38,429 nt of DNA from assembly GCA_021372155.1 (NCBI GenBank), contig JAJFUZ010000299.1, positions 1 through 38,429 on the forward strand. Direction: 5' to 3'. The stretch comes from Parachlamydia sp. Lineage in GTDB: Bacteria; Chlamydiota; Chlamydiia; Chlamydiales; Parachlamydiaceae. Of the stretch, positions 33,646 through 38,429 are shown piece after piece. The notes under the pieces are model-generated. The model saw only the letters and a list, made by a program, of their open reading frames with translations, had not been told where the DNA came from and did not search any database. Both the position numbers and the translations under genes were made by a program. Within the stretch, counting starts at the first letter, position 1; each line of letters starts with the position of its first letter.

Positions 33646-34899
33646 ATGTCAGGCACGGAGGGCCTTGGGGAAAAATTGTCCGCTTTTGCGAAAACGGGCG
33701 GGCAAGATATGAATATCGCCATTTATCAAAAGGGAAAATCCTTCTCTTTTTCTGTGACAAGGGAGCCAAAAGGACCCTTTGCCAAAGTCGGCAAGCTCTT
33801 TCAAAACATCAAAGAATTTTTTGCGCATCAAGGAAAGACAAAGCTCGATGCAGCCGCAACTGTCCTGGTGCTTACTCGCGCTGCGGAACTGGCGGAAGGG
33901 GCTCAAGAGAAAACCGGCAGTTCGAAGGCTTATTTCCAAGAAAGGATTGACCCCGTCGCTCGGGAACTTTTGAAGAATCTGAAAGAGATCAAAGCTCCTG
34001 TCCTGAGAGAAGCTGGGAAGAAGCTAGAGATCAAAGAACACGATAAGATCCAGCAAGAGGGTTCGCAGTCAGCGAATGCGCTACACGCTGAAAAGGAAGC
34101 GAAACTACGCGATGAAGTGGGTAAGGCGATTGCAGGATTGACCTCTCTGCAGGATCGCGAGATTCCCACGCTCAACGTCCAGGAAGCCGGTCTGCCAAAG
34201 GCTAATGCCCTCTTAATCAGACATGGCGAGGTTCTCCCTTCGGGTGTCCAGGATTTATGGAGGGGGGCGACAAGCTATAAAATCATGCAGCAAACCCCGG
34301 ATGGCAAGGTCATCACACGGTTTGATGGGGCTAAAAAAAAGCAGGAAATGTCCCAAGCTTCGAAAGCGGAGCAGTCAGAAGCCTGTACCAAGGAAATTAT
34401 TAAGATTTTTGGTGAGCGCATGCTGCCAGGGGTGGAGGAAAGAGAACGCTTAGAGGCCTCTCTTGGTGTAGCCGACTTAAACACAGATGGAAATGCTGTG
34501 ACATGGGGCAAGGATTGGCAGCGGCTGGGCGCGCAAATAGGTTCATTTGACGCCCTGCTGACAGCCATGTCTCAAAAACTGTATCTGCAAGCCACAGGGA
34601 CCTTGCGCTTGGAATATGGGATGGCGAGTCAGGGCCGCGATTTCAATCTGATAGATGGCGAAAAATCGCTAAGAAAATATGAAGTCACCTTTTTAGCCAA
34701 CGGCAATATCCAGGTGAAAGTGCATCTGCCCTACGAAATGCGTGCCAAACCCCAAGAGGGCGAAGCCAAAGGGCAACAGCTGGCCTCGTTTCATTATGTC
34801 AGCACTTGGGAATTTGATCCCTTGATGTCGTCTTGCGAGGGCTTTAAAGCAGATGTGGAAAACCTGCAGATGCACGACGCTGGTCAAGCAACTCGTTAG
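33646..34899 (+). CDS. Orphan soluble protein
   Basis: 417 residues. A strong AAGGAGG precedes the ATG by six bases. The N-terminal third contains a short mixed domain (GGQDMNIAIYQKGKSFSFSV) and a long helical region (about 60-165); the C-terminal half appears to be a mixed domain with LWRGATSYKIMQQTPDGKVI and a strand-rich end (LFLANGN-like, then QVKVHLPYEM). No membrane segment, signal peptide or recognised motif. The non-hydrophobic start (MSGTEGLGEKLSAF) and the location would fit a type III effector, which is inference. It has its own promoter-like sequence and is therefore probably separate from the preceding pair. Confidence 0.7.
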   Translation: MSGTEGLGEKLSAFAKTGGQDMNIAIYQKGKSFSFSVTREPKGPFAKVGKLFQNIKEFFAHQGKTKLDAAATVLVLTRAAELAEGAQEKTGSSKAYFQERIDPVARELLKNLKEIKAPVLREAGKKLEIKEHDKIQQEGSQSANALHAEKEAKLRDEVGKAIAGLTSLQDREIPTLNVQEAGLPKANALLIRHGEVLPSGVQDLWRGATSYKIMQQTPDGKVITRFDGAKKKQEMSQASKAEQSEACTKEIIKIFGERMLPGVEERERLEASLGVADLNTDGNAVTWGKDWQRLGAQIGSFDALLTAMSQKLYLQATGTLRLEYGMASQGRDFNLIDGEKSLRKYEVTFLANGNIQVKVHLPYEMRAKPQEGEAKGQQLASFHYVSTWEFDPLMSSCEGFKADVENLQMHDAGQATR

Positions 34900-35065
34900 G
34901 CAGTTGCTATAGCTGGCTCGCGCACATTGTCAAGGTCAAGAGAGTTATGCATACTTAATGAGGACAATCGTTGACCAAAATGCTGATTTCGTTGACCATA
35001 GAAGATTATTATGCTAGAAATCGTCAGTATTCACAAAGCGAAGACATCCTGCTAAAATTTGCGCA

Positions 35066-37123
35066 ATGATCAAGCTCACTGTTCATCCAGATTCACAACA
35101 ACCTCCCTACTGCTTTGAAAAAGCAGTTGTGGTGATTGGTTCGGGGCCTCTCGCACAGGCTGATCTCGCTATTCCCGGAGAAAATCTTAAACCTCAGCAT
35201 GTGAAGATTGAAGAGCGCGAAGGGCGTTTCGTAGTGATGAACGTGGCTAATGATCCCTTTACTACGCTTAATGGCGCCCCTTTTGCGAAAAGAGCAATCC
35301 AGAACGGGGATATCATTCAGATAGGAGAAACCGCCATCCGCTTTGAAGGGAGTTCCTCATCCCCTCAGCGTCAACGCGAGCTCTGGGTGCATTCGGAAGA
35401 AGAATTGCGCGAGGTTCTGGAAAAGGCCATGGGTGCTATCTCAACCCCGCAGCATGCCTCACTCGCGCATCAGAGCGAGCCTCTTCTAGCGGAAGATGTC
35501 GATATCGAAAGAGAACTGGAACGTCTTTCTGAGCTTGTTGAAGATGAGTCCGAAGTTGAGCCGCCTGTTGTGGAATACAAGGCTCCGCAGCATGAGCCTC
35601 CAATCAGACGCTCCCTCAAAGATTTTTATTTAAGCGATGTGGAGGAAGATCCTGAAGCCAAAAAGGAGGAGAGCAAAAGCCCCTTCTCATATGAAGGGAT
35701 GCAATGGAATTGGAAACTGATCGCCTCCTTTATCTCGGCTATTTTGATTCTGGCGCTGCTCCTCTCGCTGTTTTTCTTTTTCAGTACGAAGGCGAAAATC
35801 CGAGATAATGAGCTCAAGGTGGCCGAGGGTCTGGCAGATATCTCCATGGCATTGACCTATGCCCAGTTCAACCACATCCGTCCGCGCAACCAGAACTGGA
35901 CCGATCCCGAATTTCTCAAAAATAATCTCATCTCTGTCCTGGCCGCTGAGTATTCGCCCATCATCTCTCAGGACATGCAAAGCCTCTTTAACAATGCAAA
36001 CTATATCCTGCGCATCTACAACAGCAGCGACTTGGCGCACTATGTCATCATCGCCCAGCCAGCGCCCAGCCTGTCGCAGTGGGTGTTGCCTAAAGAAGCC
36101 CTTGTCGTCGATTCCAAGGCAATGGAATTGAGAAAAATGAAGGATTTAAAATCTCTCAATCGCCTGATGCTGAATCCAAATCCTCTGGATGGGTCGGCCA
36201 CCAGCGAAGTGAGCCAGCTCATCAAACAGGGCGAGCTGATGCCGCTTGCCAAACTGGCAGGAAAAACCCACAGGCAGGGATTCAATCCGCCTAAAGCACT
36301 TGCGCTGCTTCGTCCGGGAGCAGAAAATCTGATCTATAACGCTCCGCGCTATTACCGCTTTGGCGAGCAGTTTTTGAAAAGGGCCATGGGTGTCGCCGCA
36401 GTGGGGAACAGCGATCAAATCAGCCTGCTTCAGGAAGAAATCGAAGGCCTCTCGAATTATCCAGACATTGTTCTATATGCCTCTCAAGGGATGCAGTGGA
36501 CGGTGCGTGCCCAGAAGATGCTCAATTCACTCTCTCCGAATAATAAGCTTCTCCTGGCTTACCTGATGCTCAATTCATCCGGATATGTGGCCAGCAGCCA
36601 TCTTTTGATGGATGAGGGCAAACCCACATTCGCCCTGCGCGATGATCCTCAACCCGAACGGCTTGAGCCTTTAGAAAATCCTTCTCCAGAGCCCGCTGGA
36701 GTCACAACGGTACAGCCTACTGAACCCCCAGCTGCTGCTAAAGAAGAGATTAAAGAGGATGCTCTGTTGGAGCAGCTGCGTCAGCTGAGTCATGCGCGCC
36801 ATCAAGCTCTCCAGGAAGTCGAGAATGATCTGCTCGCTTTGTGGCTGGATCAGGATCGGGAGGAGGCCCTTGCCCTGTTGAGCCGCATGGAGCTGCTTTT
36901 GAAGAAGCATCGCGATCAATATCTCGGCCAGCCGGATAAGCTGCGCAAGCAGACCGCAGCCATTCAATTCCTTTCCAAACTGCAGCAGATCGTCGCTCAG
37001 TATGACAGTTTGCAGAAAGACCAGCGCGACGATCTCGTTGCGACTATAACCCGCCTGTATCAGGAACATCCCGACATGCCTTTTGAACGCTTCATGGACT
37101 ACGTCAAGGAAGCAGGTTTGTAA
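35066..37123 (+). CDS. FHA-domain single-pass membrane protein
   Basis: 685 residues. Residues 3-95 form a forkhead-associated fold (VVVIGSGPLAQADLAI, LKPQHVKI, FTTLNGAP, GDIIQIGETAIRFEG). The invariant phosphothreonine-binding Arg after the first Gly and the Ser before the His are missing; H45 and N69 remain, so phosphopeptide binding is doubtful. An acidic linker (about 140-205) leads to one transmembrane helix (217-240), then a ~440-residue part predicted to lie outside the inner membrane, with a Pro/Glu-rich spacer near 530-555 and a helical C-terminus. The FHA-TM-periplasmic layout is that of type III secretion SctD (CdsD in Chlamydia), but no ring-building repeat is clear and no secretion genes are adjacent, so I do not name it sctD. 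Confidence 0.75.
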   Translation: MIKLTVHPDSQQPPYCFEKAVVVIGSGPLAQADLAIPGENLKPQHVKIEEREGRFVVMNVANDPFTTLNGAPFAKRAIQNGDIIQIGETAIRFEGSSSSPQRQRELWVHSEEELREVLEKAMGAISTPQHASLAHQSEPLLAEDVDIERELERLSELVEDESEVEPPVVEYKAPQHEPPIRRSLKDFYLSDVEEDPEAKKEESKSPFSYEGMQWNWKLIASFISAILILALLLSLFFFFSTKAKIRDNELKVAEGLADISMALTYAQFNHIRPRNQNWTDPEFLKNNLISVLAAEYSPIISQDMQSLFNNANYILRIYNSSDLAHYVIIAQPAPSLSQWVLPKEALVVDSKAMELRKMKDLKSLNRLMLNPNPLDGSATSEVSQLIKQGELMPLAKLAGKTHRQGFNPPKALALLRPGAENLIYNAPRYYRFGEQFLKRAMGVAAVGNSDQISLLQEEIEGLSNYPDIVLYASQGMQWTVRAQKMLNSLSPNNKLLLAYLMLNSSGYVASSHLLMDEGKPTFALRDDPQPERLEPLENPSPEPAGVTTVQPTEPPAAAKEEIKEDALLEQLRQLSHARHQALQEVENDLLALWLDQDREEALALLSRMELLLKKHRDQYLGQPDKLRKQTAAIQFLSKLQQIVAQYDSLQKDQRDDLVATITRLYQEHPDMPFERFMDYVKEAGL

Positions 37124-37203
37124 GAATACTGAGTGGGGTAATTATTACTCTTGTACCGGAATCTGATTGTTGCTAAGTTTCCACCTTCATATTGGAGGTC
37201 TCC

Positions 37204-38394
37204 ATGGTAGATTTGCTGAAACGTGAAGAGTTGCTCCTCGGTTCAAATAATCAAAAGCAGATCGATCAAAACTATCAAGAATTCATGGGGATCTTAAAAG
37301 AACGTGATCCCAGGCAATTTAGTGAAAAATTGCAGGTATTTACACGCAATCGACAACAGGTTAGTAACGTTCAAGTAAAAGCCCTGCAGATAACAAATGC
37401 CAGTCTCTCCCATTGCTACGATGGGAAACCCTTCAAAATTATCTTTCCACTTTTTAAACTTAAAGCTGGGAAAAGTGAATTTGTGAAGTGCGAAGCGTAC
37501 ATTGGTCACCAAATTTACAAGTGTCTTGTCACATGTGGTCATCTGGATCGGCTTACACCCACTTCGACAGAAACGACAACAGGACAGGTCCATCTCCTGG
37601 ATCATCTGCCAGAACTCCTGCCGGCAAAAGGGAGAAGTATTGGTCTTTTTACCTTCCAAAATGGCATCAATAATTCGTTCGAAGATTTCACTTTGATGGG
37701 TAAATCGGTCTTTAAACATCTTGCTGAAAAGCCCCTTTGCATCGGCCTCTACAATCCCCACAAAGGCCTGCTCAAAGATCTTGAAGGAGTGCAGAATAAG
37801 TTGGATGGGATAATCAGTGATTCCGTCTGCGCCATGCAGGGAATGATAAAAGAAATTGCTACTAAATTGCGTTCGATCAACCCCCAACTTTTTTGGGCTC
37901 ATATCTGTCATAGTGAAGGGGGCTTGATTGCTCAGACTGTGCTGGCTTTACTCCAAAACGATTATTATCTCGCTGATTATCTGAGAGCTCGCCTTTTTGC
38001 TCTTACCTATGGTGCTGTTCTCCCCATCCCAAGACTGCATGCCATGTCAATCAATAATTACTCGACAGGAGATATCGCCACTTGGCCACGCGTTCGACAA
38101 ATGCTTAAGGATCTCGGTGAAAAGGCTAAAAATTATGATATCCGCCCTTTAGAGCCTATTGTTGCAGCCGTAGAACCTTATCCGGAAAATATTCCTAACA
38201 ATTTTGCTAAACTATCTTTTTTGCAAAGGTTGCATCTTATCGATCAACTTTCGCGAGAAAAGCAATATGGCCTGTATGAGGTTGTCACAGCGGCCGCTTA
38301 TGCATGTGCAGGAGGTGATCATGGCTTCCAAGGTGACACTTATCAGGAAGCTCTTCTAAATGATATAAAAGACATAAAACGAAAATGTATATAA
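37204..38394 (+). CDS. Alpha/beta-hydrolase-like protein of a chlamydial orphan family
   Basis: 396 residues from the ATG at 37204, with GGAGG at 37194-37198; a TTG at 37192 would overlap that site and is rejected. IGLFTFQNGINNSFEDF (146-162), GLYNPHKGLLKDL (181-193) and HICHSEGGLIAQ (233-244) occur in the order seen in chlamydial hydrolase-like proteins of the DUF687 type. S237 sits in CHSEGG, close to the GxSxG nucleophile elbow but with Cys235 in place of the first Gly. GGDHGF near residue 378 could supply the histidine. Activity is therefore possible but uncertain. No signal peptide or membrane segment. It starts 80 bp after the FHA gene. Confidence 0.6.
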   Translation: MVDLLKREELLLGSNNQKQIDQNYQEFMGILKERDPRQFSEKLQVFTRNRQQVSNVQVKALQITNASLSHCYDGKPFKIIFPLFKLKAGKSEFVKCEAYIGHQIYKCLVTCGHLDRLTPTSTETTTGQVHLLDHLPELLPAKGRSIGLFTFQNGINNSFEDFTLMGKSVFKHLAEKPLCIGLYNPHKGLLKDLEGVQNKLDGIISDSVCAMQGMIKEIATKLRSINPQLFWAHICHSEGGLIAQTVLALLQNDYYLADYLRARLFALTYGAVLPIPRLHAMSINNYSTGDIATWPRVRQMLKDLGEKAKNYDIRPLEPIVAAVEPYPENIPNNFAKLSFLQRLHLIDQLSREKQYGLYEVVTAAAYACAGGDHGFQGDTYQEALLNDIKDIKRKCI

Positions 38395-38429
38395 AAATTC
38401 TAAGATACGCGATCTATTTACTCGTTTTT

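Noticed and set aside
34951-35010. CGTTGACCA occurs twice within about 30 bases upstream of the FHA gene, suggesting paired -35 elements or a binding site
   Set aside because: Neither TTGACC has a -10 at the proper distance, and a 9-base direct repeat in A+T-rich spacer can arise by chance.
35066-37123. Naming the FHA protein sctD/cdsD
   Set aside because: Layout is suggestive, but no other type III genes adjoin it and no ring-building repeat could be recognised by eye.
1-38429. CRISPR arrays, tRNA or rRNA genes, intact insertion sequences, prophage genes
   Set aside because: I looked for regularly spaced repeats, tRNA T-arm sequences, transposase motifs and phage structural genes and found none that I could support.

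Overview
The window looks like a chromosomal piece of a chlamydia-related bacterium (phylum Chlamydiota, an environmental Parachlamydiales-type lineage rather than a Chlamydiaceae pathogen). This is inferred from the DnaE sequence, from an M16C presequence-protease-like gene, from several Inc-like bilobed hydrophobic proteins, from an F-box/LRR protein, and from many lineage-specific proteins of the kind these amoeba symbionts carry. Base composition appears near one half G+C by eye in the metabolic genes and more A+T-rich in several hypothetical genes. No rRNA, tRNA, CRISPR array, intact insertion sequence or complete secretion-system cluster is seen.

Layout. 1-2.8 kb: the tail of an unknown gene, then a large helical orphan protein. 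2.8-5.4 kb: rmuC (-), divergent from an operon of a PAP2 lipid phosphatase overlapping a LexA-like repressor. 5.4-8.6 kb: a tight operon of an exported seven-repeat beta-propeller-like protein, an NRAMP metal transporter and a universal stress protein. 8.6-12.6 kb: pssA (-), flanked by two copies of a 72-73 bp palindromic repeat, then a 983-residue M16C metallopeptidase. 12.7-15.9 kb: a small membrane protein and an overlapping thiolase/3-hydroxyacyl-CoA dehydrogenase pair, all on the minus strand. 16.3-19.4 kb: an N-terminally extended nitroreductase, a decayed gene, an exported orphan, and a membrane protein ending in a degenerate J-like domain. 19.5-23.0 kb: prpB-prpC-prpD, the methylcitrate cycle. 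23.0-27.6 kb: a second small membrane protein and dnaE. 27.6-38.4 kb: an accessory stretch of a glycosyltransferase-like orphan, a frameshifted F-box-LRR gene, a possible attenuator leader, an Inc-like protein, a coiled-coil protein, two orphans, an FHA-domain membrane protein and an alpha/beta-hydrolase-like protein.

How the parts fit. The thiolase/dehydrogenase pair and prpBCD together suggest that the cell can degrade acyl-CoAs and turn propionyl-CoA plus oxaloacetate into pyruvate and succinate, a larger carbon metabolism than Chlamydiaceae have. The 27.6-38.4 kb stretch looks like host-interaction DNA: most proteins match no household family, several have membrane or eukaryotic-like domains, and one gene is breaking down.

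The most notable observations are a LexA homologue whose catalytic serine is alanine and whose Ala-Gly cleavage site is Gly-Gly (a predicted non-cleavable repressor), a leader-peptide/terminator arrangement followed by a second short coupled reading frame before an Inc-like gene, the palindromic repeat pair around pssA, and the frameshifted F-box-LRR gene.
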